NCBI GenBank assembly: GCA_903872005.1
Contig: CAIQJD010000135.1
Coordinates: 1 to 7,599 of the forward strand
Length of the DNA: 7,599 nucleotides
Reading direction: 5' to 3'
From: an uncultured bacterium
Lineage (GTDB): Bacteria > Chloroflexota > Anaerolineae > JACIWP01
Made by a program: the position numbers and the translations under genes. The notes beneath the pieces are model-generated. The model saw only the letters and a program-made list of their open reading frames with translations. It did not search any database and was not told where the DNA came from. Within the stretch, counting starts at the first letter, position 1; each line of letters starts with the position of its first letter. Of the stretch, positions 1 to 5,651 are shown piece by piece.

Positions 1-668
1 ACCTGATCCTGGTGGAACGCAAGCTGGAGCGGCTGGCGAAAGAGGCCAAGCGCGGCGATGCCGGCGAAGAGCTGGCGCTCTTCCAAAAGCTGCGCGCCGG
101 CCTGGAAGCCGAGCAGCCGATCCGCGACCTCGATCTGAGCGCCGAAGAGCGCAAGCTCATGCGCGGCTACGGCTTCCTCTCCGCCAAGCCGATGCTGATT
201 GTGGTCAACGTGGGCGAGGACGGCGACGAGGCGGCGGCGAACAAGATTCGCTACGCGCACAAAGACTCGGCCGTGATCGGCGTGCGCGGCCGGCTGGAAG
301 CCGAGATCGCCCAGCTCGACGCCGACGAAGCGCAAGCCTTCTTGCAGGAATACGGCATCTCCGAGCCGAGCCTGAACCGCGTCATCCGCGCCTCGTACCA
401 ATTGCTGGGGCTGCAATCGTTCTTCACCGTGGGCGAAGACGAGGTGCGCGCCTGGACGGTGCGGCGCGGCGCGCCGGCGGTGGAAGCGGCCGGCGCCATT
501 CACACCGACCTGTCGCGCGGCTTCATCCGCGCCGAAGTCGTCGCCTACGACGACATGATCGCCTGCGGCTCCATGGCCGAAGTCAAAGCGCGCGGCCTCT
601 TCCGGCTGCAAGGCAAAGAGTATATCGTCCAGGACGGCGACATCCTGAACATCCGCTCCGGCGTGTAG
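1..668 (+). CDS. ychF: Redox-regulated ATPase YchF (Ola1/Obg-like), 5'-truncated by window edge
   Basis: This is the C-terminal part of YchF/Ola1, a universally conserved TRAFAC P-loop protein that prefers ATP over GTP, binds ribosomes and acts in the cytoplasm in translation and stress responses. The frame is open to the left edge (reading D/x-L-I-L-V-E-R-K), so the GTG at 12 is internal and not a start. The P-loop and switch regions lie outside the window. About 221 codons are visible against roughly 360 for the family. Visible parts are the charged helical insert (LERLAKEAKRGD), the family-specific NVGE at bases 207-218 (the NxxE that replaces the NKxD of true GTPases), the EPSLNRVIRASY block, and a C-terminal TGS domain from about base 390 to the end (LGLQSFFTVG, VRAWTV, AAGAIHTD, GFIRAEV, KEYIVQDGDI). 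The protein ends normally after that domain. It is separated from cvpA by about 100 bases holding a separate promoter, so the two are probably not one operon. Confidence 0.96.
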   Translation, partial: LILVERKLERLAKEAKRGDAGEELALFQKLRAGLEAEQPIRDLDLSAEERKLMRGYGFLSAKPMLIVVNVGEDGDEAAANKIRYAHKDSAVIGVRGRLEAEIAQLDADEAQAFLQEYGISEPSLNRVIRASYQLLGLQSFFTVGEDEVRAWTVRRGAPAVEAAGAIHTDLSRGFIRAEVVAYDDMIACGSMAEVKARGLFRLQGKEYIVQDGDILNIRSGV

Positions 669-694
669 CGTCCCATACTCCGAAGGATGTCAAG

Positions 695-706
695 AAACGC
701 GCGTTT
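695..706. promoter_or_regulatory. 12-bp perfect palindrome overlapping the cvpA -35 region
   Basis: AAACGCGCGTTT reads the same on both strands and overlaps by two bases the putative -35 hexamer of the downstream promoter. That position would suit an operator, but no regulator is known here and such a short palindrome can arise by chance. It has no T-run, so it is not a convincing terminator for ychF. Confidence 0.25.
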
Positions 707-733
707 GGTTCCCCGGCCCGGCTGTGCTATACT
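705..733 (+). promoter_or_regulatory. Sigma70-like extended -10 promoter for cvpA-mutS2
   Basis: TTGGTT at 705-710 is followed after 17 bases by TATACT at 728-733. A TG at 725-726 gives an extended -10 (TGnTATACT). The -10 is near consensus and the spacing ideal, while the -35 matches only in its TTG. Transcription would begin near 740, giving a leader of about 30 bases before the cvpA ATG. This is the only good promoter seen upstream of the operon. Confidence 0.6.
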
Positions 734-758
734 GTAGCCGGCGAAAGCACAATCGGGC

Positions 759-764
759 GGAGGT
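759..764 (+). promoter_or_regulatory. Shine-Dalgarno site of cvpA
   Basis: GGAGGT lies 5 bases before the ATG at 770. It is a strong ribosome-binding site and fixes the cvpA start. It stands out because no comparable site precedes mutS2 or the methyltransferase gene in this window. Confidence 0.75.
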
Positions 765-769
765 GCGCC

Positions 770-1351
770 ATGAACCTGTTCGATGGCCTGGTCGTCGTGG
801 CCCTGGTCGCCGGCGCGGCCTGGGGCTTCATGAAAGGGGTCGTCCACCAGATCATCGGGATTGGCCTGCTCTACATCGGCGTGGTGGCCGCAACCTGGGG
901 CTATCCCTATCTGGCCCCATCGGTGGCGCGGCTGATGAAGCTGGGGATCGCGCCGGCCGGCGCGATTTCCTTCCTCTTCCTCACCATCGTGACCATCAAC
1001 GTCATCGGCTTTGCCCTGCGCGACGCGCGCAAGAAAGAGTACAAAGTCCTGCGCCTGGTCAATCAATTGGGCGGCATGACCTTCGGCTTCGTCATGGCCT
1101 CCGTCTGGGTAGCCATCGGCATCGCCATGCTCTACTTTGCGGCCACCGGCAGCGGCTACACCGCGCCCAACACCGGCGCGCCGGTCTTCGCCAATGTCGG
1201 CGGCTGGGAAGCGACGCGCCAGAGCATCCTCAACGGCCTGCGCCATTCGCCCTTAGTCGGGGCGTTCTCGGTGCTGCTCCCCATGATCCTGAGCAGCGTC
1301 GCGCCCATCGTGCCGGCCGACAATGTCGTGAGCATCTTCGTCATTCGCTGA
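770..1351 (+). CDS. cvpA: CvpA family membrane protein
   Basis: 193-residue integral membrane protein of the CvpA (colicin V production) family. Its biochemical role is not settled; in Enterobacteria CvpA affects colicin V export and envelope stress tolerance. The start N-L-F-D-G-L matches the family pattern, with a hydrophobic first helix (residues about 5-20) and the glycine-rich G-F-M-K-G-V-V-H-Q-I-I-G turn into a second helix (about 24-46). Further membrane segments lie at about 62-82 and 102-124, and a hydrophobic C-terminal stretch at about 160-182. A basic loop (RDARKKEYK) precedes the fourth segment, as is common in the family. The start is supported by a strong ribosome-binding site. 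mutS2 follows after 13 bases, so the two are almost certainly cotranscribed; in Firmicutes too, cvpA homologues sit close to mutS2. Family assignment is firm, and function is inferred by family only. Confidence 0.88.
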   Translation: MNLFDGLVVVALVAGAAWGFMKGVVHQIIGIGLLYIGVVAATWGYPYLAPSVARLMKLGIAPAGAISFLFLTIVTINVIGFALRDARKKEYKVLRLVNQLGGMTFGFVMASVWVAIGIAMLYFAATGSGYTAPNTGAPVFANVGGWEATRQSILNGLRHSPLVGAFSVLLPMILSSVAPIVPADNVVSIFVIR

Positions 1352-1364
1352 TTGCCTGGTAGAC

Positions 1365-3755
1365 ATGGACGCCAAATACTTACGCACCCTCGAATTTCCC
1401 AAAATCCTGGAGCAACTGGCCGGCCACACGTCTTTTTCGGCCAGCCAGGAATTGGCTTTGGCCCTGACGCCGGCCACGAACCTGGAGGCGGCCAGCCGGC
1501 TGCAACAGGAGACGCGCGAAGCCAACTATCTGCTGGACACCCATGCCAGCATCTCGGTGGGCGGGGCGCGCGACGTGCGCCCGCTGCTGGAAGATAGCCG
1601 GCGCGGCCTGATTCTCAGCCCGCTACAATTCCTCGACATCAAGACAACCCTCTTGAGCGGGCGGACGCTGCGCCAGGCGCTCGGCCGGCACGCCGGCCCC
1701 TGCCCGCGCCTGGCCGAAATCGCCGGCCGCATCGAAGAATGCGCCAGCCTGGTCAAAGAGATCACCCGCTGCATTGACGAACGCGGCGAAGTGGCCGACG
1801 ACGCCAGCCCGGAGCTGGCGCGCATCCGGCGCACCCTGCGCCAGGCCCAATCGCGCCTCTCGGACTATCTGCACAAGCTGCTGGCTTCTTCGGCCGGCCT
1901 GCTGCAAGAGGCCATCATCACCCAGCGCAATGGGCGTTACGTCATCCCGCTCAAAGCCGAATTCAAGGGGCGCATCCCCGGCCTGGTGCATGACCAATCG
2001 GCCAGCGGGGCGACCATCTTCATCGAGCCGTTGGCCGCGGTCGAGCTGAACAACCAGTGGCGCAGCCTGCAAATCGAAGAGGAGAATGAGGTGCGCCGCA
2101 TCCTCGCGGAATTGACCGAGCTGGTCAGCCAGGAAGCGGCCTTCATCGAGCGCACCGTCGCCACGCTGGCGCTGATAGACCTGATCCTCGCCAAAGCCAA
2201 GTACGGGCAGGCGTTGCGCGCCAAAGCGCCGGAACTGGCGCCGTTCAGCAAAGGGCGCGGCCCGGCCGGCGAGCCGCACACCCTGGCGACGATTGACCTG
2301 CGCCGCGCCCGCCATCCCCTGCTGAACCCGGAGACGGTCGTGCCCATTGACGTGCATTTGGGCGCGGACTATTTCGTCCTGGTCATCACCGGCCCCAACA
2401 CCGGCGGCAAGACCGTCTCGCTCAAGACCGTGGGCCTGCTGACCGCCATGGCCCAGGCCGGCCTGTATATCCCGGCCGCCGAAGGCTCGCAGCTTTCCGT
2501 CTTTGAGACCATCTTCGCCGACATCGGCGACGAGCAGTCCATCGAGCAGAGCCTCTCGACCTTCTCGTCGCACATGCGTAATATCGTGGACATTTTGAGC
2601 CGCGCCACGCCGCAAGCGTTGGTGCTGTTGGACGAACTGGGCGCCGGCACCGACCCGGAAGAAGGCTCGGCCCTGGCCCGCTCGATCCTGTCGCATCTGC
2701 TGCGGCGCAGCGTCACCACCTTCGCCACGACCCACTATTCGGAGCTGAAGATTTACGCCCATACGACGCCCGGCGTGCGTAACGCCAGCGTCGAATTCAA
2801 TGTGGAGACCCTCAGCCCGACCTATGAGCTGACCATTGGCCTGCCGGGGCGCTCCAACGCCTTCGCCATCGCCCGCCGGCTGGGCCTGGGGCCGGGCATC
2901 GTGGACGAAGCGGTCGGCATGATCTCCTCCGATTCGCTGAAGGCCGAATCGCTCCTCGCCAGCATCAAGCAGACCCAGGACGATGTGCAAGAAGAGCGCC
3001 AGCGCGCCGCCGCGGCGCGGGGCGAGGCCGAAGCGCTGCGCCGCGAGCTGAACCTCAAGCTGGCCGAGATCGAAGGGGCGCGCCGCGACGTGCTGGAAGA
3101 AGCGCGCGGCCTGGCGCGCCAGGAATTGGCCGCGCTGCAAGCCGACCTGGAGCGGATGCGCGCCCAGGCCGAGGAGACGCTGCGCTCGGCCGGCCGCGCC
3201 GAAGAGCTGGCGCGCCTCGACGAGATCGTCGTCGCCGCCGAACGGGCCGCCGCGCAGGCGCAACCCCTGGAGGTGGAGCCGGCGCCGGCCGAAGCCGGCC
3301 CCTGGATTCCGCCGCAGATGGGCGATACCGTCTGGGTAGACAGCCTGGGCATGTTGGGCGAAGTGACCGACCTGGACGGGGAAGACGCCGAGGTGCAAAT
3401 CGGTTCCTTTCGCGTCAGCGTCCCGACGCGCGCCCTGGCGGTGCGCCAGCGCGCCCCGGAGCCGGCCGCGCCGGAGCCGGTGCGCTTCGTCTCCAGCGGG
3501 CCGCGCCCGCCATTGGAGCTGGATTTGCGCGGCATGCGCGCCGAAGACGCCTTGATACGCCTGGACAAATATCTGAACGACGCCATGTTGGCCGGCCTGC
3601 CCTTTGCCCGCATCGTGCATGGCAAGGGCACGGGCGTGCTGCGCCAGGTGGTGCGGGAGAGGCTGGGGAGCTACCCGGCGGTGACGAACTTCCGCACGGG
3701 AGAGAACAACGAAGGCGGCGACGGCGTGACGGTGGTGTCGTTCAGCAAGGGGTGA
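1365..3755 (+). CDS. mutS2: MutS2 / RqcU: MutS-type ATPase with C-terminal Smr domain
   Basis: 796-residue MutS2, close to the usual 770-800. Family members lack the mismatch-recognition domain of MutS. They have been linked to suppression of recombination and, in Bacillus, to splitting of collided ribosomes. Domains in order: N-terminal core and clamp with the conserved block QRNGRYVIPLKAE and SGATIFIEP (about 180-235); the ATPase with Walker A GPNTGGKT (343-350), Walker B LVLLDE (D423, E424) followed by GAGTDPEEG, and the ATTHYSELK signature; a charged coiled coil (about 527-635) rich in E, R and A; a small beta KOW-like segment (about 652-695, GDTVWVDSLGMLGEV); and an Smr domain with LDLRG (719-723) and HGKGTGVLR (752-760), both motifs intact. 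The ATG gives the expected N-terminus (LEFPKILEQLA), though no clear Shine-Dalgarno is visible in the 13-base gap after cvpA; reinitiation or coupling is plausible. A strong terminator follows directly. Confidence 0.97.
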   Translation: MDAKYLRTLEFPKILEQLAGHTSFSASQELALALTPATNLEAASRLQQETREANYLLDTHASISVGGARDVRPLLEDSRRGLILSPLQFLDIKTTLLSGRTLRQALGRHAGPCPRLAEIAGRIEECASLVKEITRCIDERGEVADDASPELARIRRTLRQAQSRLSDYLHKLLASSAGLLQEAIITQRNGRYVIPLKAEFKGRIPGLVHDQSASGATIFIEPLAAVELNNQWRSLQIEEENEVRRILAELTELVSQEAAFIERTVATLALIDLILAKAKYGQALRAKAPELAPFSKGRGPAGEPHTLATIDLRRARHPLLNPETVVPIDVHLGADYFVLVITGPNTGGKTVSLKTVGLLTAMAQAGLYIPAAEGSQLSVFETIFADIGDEQSIEQSLSTFSSHMRNIVDILSRATPQALVLLDELGAGTDPEEGSALARSILSHLLRRSVTTFATTHYSELKIYAHTTPGVRNASVEFNVETLSPTYELTIGLPGRSNAFAIARRLGLGPGIVDEAVGMISSDSLKAESLLASIKQTQDDVQEERQRAAAARGEAEALRRELNLKLAEIEGARRDVLEEARGLARQELAALQADLERMRAQAEETLRSAGRAEELARLDEIVVAAERAAAQAQPLEVEPAPAEAGPWIPPQMGDTVWVDSLGMLGEVTDLDGEDAEVQIGSFRVSVPTRALAVRQRAPEPAAPEPVRFVSSGPRPPLELDLRGMRAEDALIRLDKYLNDAMLAGLPFARIVHGKGTGVLRQVVRERLGSYPAVTNFRTGENNEGGDGVTVVSFSKG

Positions 3756-3760
3756 ACAAG

Positions 3761-3801
3761 AACCTCCCGCAGGTTTCCTAACCTGCGGGAGGTTGTCTTT
3801 T
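3761..3801 (+). terminator. Intrinsic terminator of cvpA-mutS2 (hairpin A)
   Basis: A 15-bp perfect stem (3761-3775 pairing with 3780-3794) encloses a TCCT loop and is followed by GTCTTTT on the + strand, six bases after the mutS2 stop codon. The stem is strong enough to act in both directions, but the T-run favours + strand transcription. A related hairpin lies at 5475-5513 as part of the long direct repeat. Confidence 0.85.
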
Positions 3802-3935
3802 CACGGCGCGAGCGTCGCGGTCGGCAGCGGGGTGTGCGGCGTGGCATAGGCGATCAGCGCCCACTTGATTTGCGTGACCCAGGTCCCGCCGGCCGAGACG
3901 GCCTGTTGCCAGAGCGCCAGATAGCGGTCATGCTT
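3801..3935 (-). pseudogene. Orphan 3' fragment of the DNRLRE/beta-propeller gene
   Basis: On the - strand these 135 bases encode the last 44 residues and the TGA of the gene that ends at 5517 (starting KHDRYLALW, ending LPTATLAP). Only two bases differ from the intact copy, and both are synonymous (CAG to CAA for Gln, ACC to ACG for Thr). The fragment begins exactly at a codon boundary of the parent but has no start codon. It lies one base out of phase with the endonuclease frame, whose stop is just upstream, so it is not expected to be translated. It is best read as the scar of the insertion that brought the R-M genes. Confidence 0.88.
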
Positions 3936-3936
3936 T

Positions 3937-4485
3937 TCAAGCGTCCGCGTCTATCAGCATGACTTTGATGGGCACTGCTGGAAAGTGGCGTTTGAGTCTT
4001 TCGATGTCGTAGATCAACTGCTCGCCGTAAGAGACTCCGCTGGACATCTGGTGATGCAGCGCGTGACAGGGCACGATCTCCACACCGACATCGCACTTGT
4101 TCTCGTTGAAGAAATACTGGAACTTGGCGAGGTCGTAGAACATGAAGGCATACTTGCCGAACTGTACCTCGACCAATAGCTTGCCTTTCACGAAGTCTAC
4201 CTGTTTGAACGCGCCGGCGATGGCGACATCGGAATTCGGGATGGTGATGGTGTACGTATCACGCAACTCGCCGTAGCCCCGGGCGCTGAACGCCTGTTGA
4301 AACTGCGCGTTCATGTCAATGGGCGCGTAGAGGGCCTTGCCGGGTTTGGTCTTCTCTTTGCTGATCTTGCTCCGATGCGCCTCGACGCCGGCGATCACGG
4401 CGTAGATTTCCGCATCCCACTCAGGATGATGCACCTTGAGGATTTCCGCGCCGCCCAGGTGCGAATACTCATAGACGACTTTCAT
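3937..4485 (-). CDS. BglII/BstYI-family type II restriction endonuclease
   Basis: 182-residue protein resembling the BglII/BstYI group of PD-(D/E)XK enzymes, which cut before the G of sites with a GATC core (BglII A^GATCT, BstYI R^GATCY). The active-site pattern is D97, nine residues later E106, then Q108 (DFVKGKLLVEVQFGKY). This matches the Asp84/Glu93/Gln95 spacing of BglII, including the unusual Gln in place of the catalytic Lys. Other parts recalling BstYI are YSHLGG near the N-terminus, SKEKTKPGKALYAP (about 42-55), DVGVEIVP and MSSGVSYGEQLIYD. The length is close to BstYI, and all catalytic residues are present, so it looks active. It overlaps the upstream methyltransferase by ATGA, with a GAAGG 9 bases before the ATG (4495-4499). 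Translation is therefore probably coupled, and modification is made first. The stop codon lies one base from the repeat junction. The exact site cannot be read from sequence; RGATCY is the best guess. Confidence 0.88.
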   Translation of the reverse strand: MKVVYEYSHLGGAEILKVHHPEWDAEIYAVIAGVEAHRSKISKEKTKPGKALYAPIDMNAQFQQAFSARGYGELRDTYTITIPNSDVAIAGAFKQVDFVKGKLLVEVQFGKYAFMFYDLAKFQYFFNENKCDVGVEIVPCHALHHQMSSGVSYGEQLIYDIERLKRHFPAVPIKVMLIDADA

Positions 4486-5435
4486 GCGCTCACGCCTTCA
4501 TATTCCACTTCTTTTTCGCCAAGAAAGCCTTGTTGATAGTATTCGCTTGATAGGCGCACCTGCGCGGGTGGGACATTGCGCGCCGGCGCATCCGGGTCAT
4601 ACACCGGCCGATCCATCGGGCGCACCCGCAACTGGCCGGCCTCCGCCTGGCGTACCCGCTGCGTGGCGATCTCCACATAGCGCGGCTCCAGCTCCGCGCC
4701 CATGGCCCTGCGTTGGTGCATCAACGCGGCAATGGCTGTGCTGCCGACGCCCATGAAGGGGTCGAGTACCCAATCACCAGGGTCGGTCATAGACAACACC
4801 AGCCGTTCGATCAGTTCCACCGGGAACTGGCAGGGATGCTCGGTCTTCTCCACATGGTTGGCCTTGACGTTGGGGATTTCCCAGACGTCGCCGGGGTTCT
4901 TGCCCAGGGGGTTGCCCGACAATTCCCCGCGACGCGGCCCCTTGAAATACTTCTTCTGGGGATACTTCTGCGGCACGCGCACCGCGTCCAGATTGAACGT
5001 ATAGTCGTTGCTCCGAGTGAACCACATGATGACTTCATACCGGCCGGAGAAGCGTCGCGAGGCGTGCAGCCCATGCCCGAAGGCCCAGATGATGCGATTG
5101 CGCATGGTCAGGCCCAACTCTTCGAAGATGGGATGCAGTTTCACATCCAATGGGATGATCGCGCCGCGATCTACATAGTTGCCCACCTGCCAGCAAATGC
5201 TGCCGGCCGGGTGTAACACGCGCGCACACTCGCGGATGACGCGACGCTGCTGTTCCAGGTAAACGTCCAGGCTCAGTCGGCGTTCGTACTCTTTGCCCAG
5301 GTTGTAGGGCGGCGATGTGACGACGAGCTTGACCAGGCCGTCTGGAATCTGCGAGAGCAGATCCAGACAGTCGCCGGCATAGAGGACGAACTCGGCCGAT
5401 TCGCGGAAGGTTGGGGCGATCTTGACCTGTTCCAT
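4482..5435 (-). CDS. Type II site-specific DNA methyltransferase (beta-type, N4-cytosine or N6-adenine)
   Basis: 317-residue S-adenosylmethionine-dependent amino-methyltransferase, presumed to protect the host from the adjoining endonuclease. Catalytic motif IV TSPPYNLGKEY (40-50) comes before the SAM-binding motif I DPFMGVGST (225-233), the permuted order of the beta class. EHPCQFPVELIERLV (199-213) is the usual segment leading into motif I. The central part (about 115-190), with FSGRYEVIMWFTRS and a basic KKYFKGPRRGE, probably carries target recognition. TSPPY occurs in both N4-cytosine and N6-adenine enzymes. BglII-type partners are reported as N4-cytosine, so that is likelier, but the target base is not settled here. 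The ATG is fixed by an in-frame TGA 18 bases upstream (5451-5453) with no other start codon between. There is no Shine-Dalgarno, and a promoter sits at leaderless distance. No controller (C) protein gene is present. Confidence 0.94.
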   Translation of the reverse strand: MEQVKIAPTFRESAEFVLYAGDCLDLLSQIPDGLVKLVVTSPPYNLGKEYERRLSLDVYLEQQRRVIRECARVLHPAGSICWQVGNYVDRGAIIPLDVKLHPIFEELGLTMRNRIIWAFGHGLHASRRFSGRYEVIMWFTRSNDYTFNLDAVRVPQKYPQKKYFKGPRRGELSGNPLGKNPGDVWEIPNVKANHVEKTEHPCQFPVELIERLVLSMTDPGDWVLDPFMGVGSTAIAALMHQRRAMGAELEPRYVEIATQRVRQAEAGQLRVRPMDRPVYDPDAPARNVPPAQVRLSSEYYQQGFLGEKEVEYEGVSA

Positions 5436-5442
5436 GAGGGTA

Positions 5443-5471
5443 AGTATACGTCAACTGGCAATCTGGCGCAA
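5443..5471 (-). promoter_or_regulatory. Putative leaderless promoter of the R-M operon
   Basis: Read on the - strand, TTGCGC (5471-5466) is followed after 17 bases by TATACT (5448-5443), and the A of the methyltransferase ATG is 7 bases beyond. Transcription would then start at or next to the start codon, giving a leaderless mRNA. The absence of any GGAGG-like site before the ATG fits this. The -35 matches only in TTG; the -10 is near consensus. The 81 bases between 5436 and 5516 hold only this promoter and hairpin B. Confidence 0.5.
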
Positions 5472-5474
5472 GAG

Positions 5475-5517
5475 GAGAACCGCCCGCAGGCTCGCAGCCT
5501 GCGGGCGGTTCTCTTTT
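5475..5517. terminator. Hairpin B between the R-M operon and the large - strand gene
   Basis: An 18-bp perfect stem (5475-5492 with 5496-5513) and a CGC loop, with CTCTTTT at the + strand end. The T-run faces the + strand although no + strand gene ends here, which fits an origin as a copy of the mutS2 terminator. In its present place it can also end - strand transcription of the large gene, whose stop codon is at 5517-5519, though the - strand tail (CTCTTG) is poor in T. Two stem base pairs differ from hairpin A by paired, compensating changes. Confidence 0.7.
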
Positions 5518-5651
5518 CACGGCGCGAGGGTCGCGGTCGGCAGCGGGGTGTGCGGCGTGGCATAGGCGATCAGCGCCCACTTGATTTGCGTGACCCAGGT
5601 CCCGCCGGCCGAGACGGCCTGCTGCCAGAGCGCCAGATAGCGGTCATGCTT
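5477..5651. repeat. Right copy of the long direct repeat flanking the R-M pair
   Basis: Partner of the repeat at 3760-3935. This copy is continuous with the intact - strand gene beyond 5651 (...GGTCATGCTT then CGGGTCATACGCC), so it holds the functional 3' end. The distance between equivalent positions is 1716 bases. Confidence 0.93.

Larger units (their letters stand above)
3760..3935. repeat. Left copy of the long direct repeat flanking the R-M pair
   Basis: Bases 3782-3935 align without gaps to 5498-5651 (offset 1716) with four mismatches (3790, 3795, 3813 and 3906), about 97% identity. To the left, the other hairpin arm (3760-3775) also corresponds to 5477-5492 with two differences, and the loop differs by one base in length. 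The repeat contains terminator hairpin A plus the 3' end of the large - strand gene. Its right end is sharp: after ...GGTCATGCTT the two copies diverge completely, here into the endonuclease stop codon. Confidence 0.93.
3936..5476 (-). mobile_element. Type II R-M module inserted with long target duplication
   Basis: About 1.54 kb holding only a methyltransferase and an endonuclease gene, bracketed by directly repeated copies of a terminator hairpin plus the adjacent gene end. Several 60-base samples inside the endonuclease gene are near 48% GC, while mutS2 reaches 70-78%; the methyltransferase is mixed (48-70%). No transposase, integrase or short terminal inverted repeat is seen. R-M genes inserted with target duplications of tens to hundreds of bases are known from comparative genomics. 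The boundaries follow from the repeats; movement of the unit is an inference. The alternative is duplication of the gene end by unequal recombination during allele replacement. Confidence 0.68.

Noticed and set aside
1623..3620. Long - strand open frame (665 codons) opposite mutS2
   Set aside because: The + strand frame is an unmistakable full-length MutS2 with all motifs. The opposite frame is low-complexity (R, Q, G, A) and typical of a GC-rich shadow.
3854..4096. Small - strand frame running from the endonuclease gene into the orphan gene fragment
   Set aside because: It is out of frame with both the endonuclease and the fragment, and its composition is arginine-rich shadow.
3761..5513. 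A CRISPR array or tRNA/attachment site at the hairpins
   Set aside because: There are only two hairpin copies 1.7 kb apart with no spacers, and no tRNA-like cloverleaf is visible.
5436..5516. A controller (C) protein gene or C-box upstream of the methyltransferase
   Set aside because: The 81 bases hold no open frame of useful length and no paired C-box-like dyads; only GTATAC within the -10 region was seen.
3760..5651. The flanking repeats as ends of an insertion sequence or integron-like element
   Set aside because: There is no transposase or integrase and no short terminal inverted repeats, and the repeats consist of host terminator plus host gene end, so they are duplicated target and not element ends.
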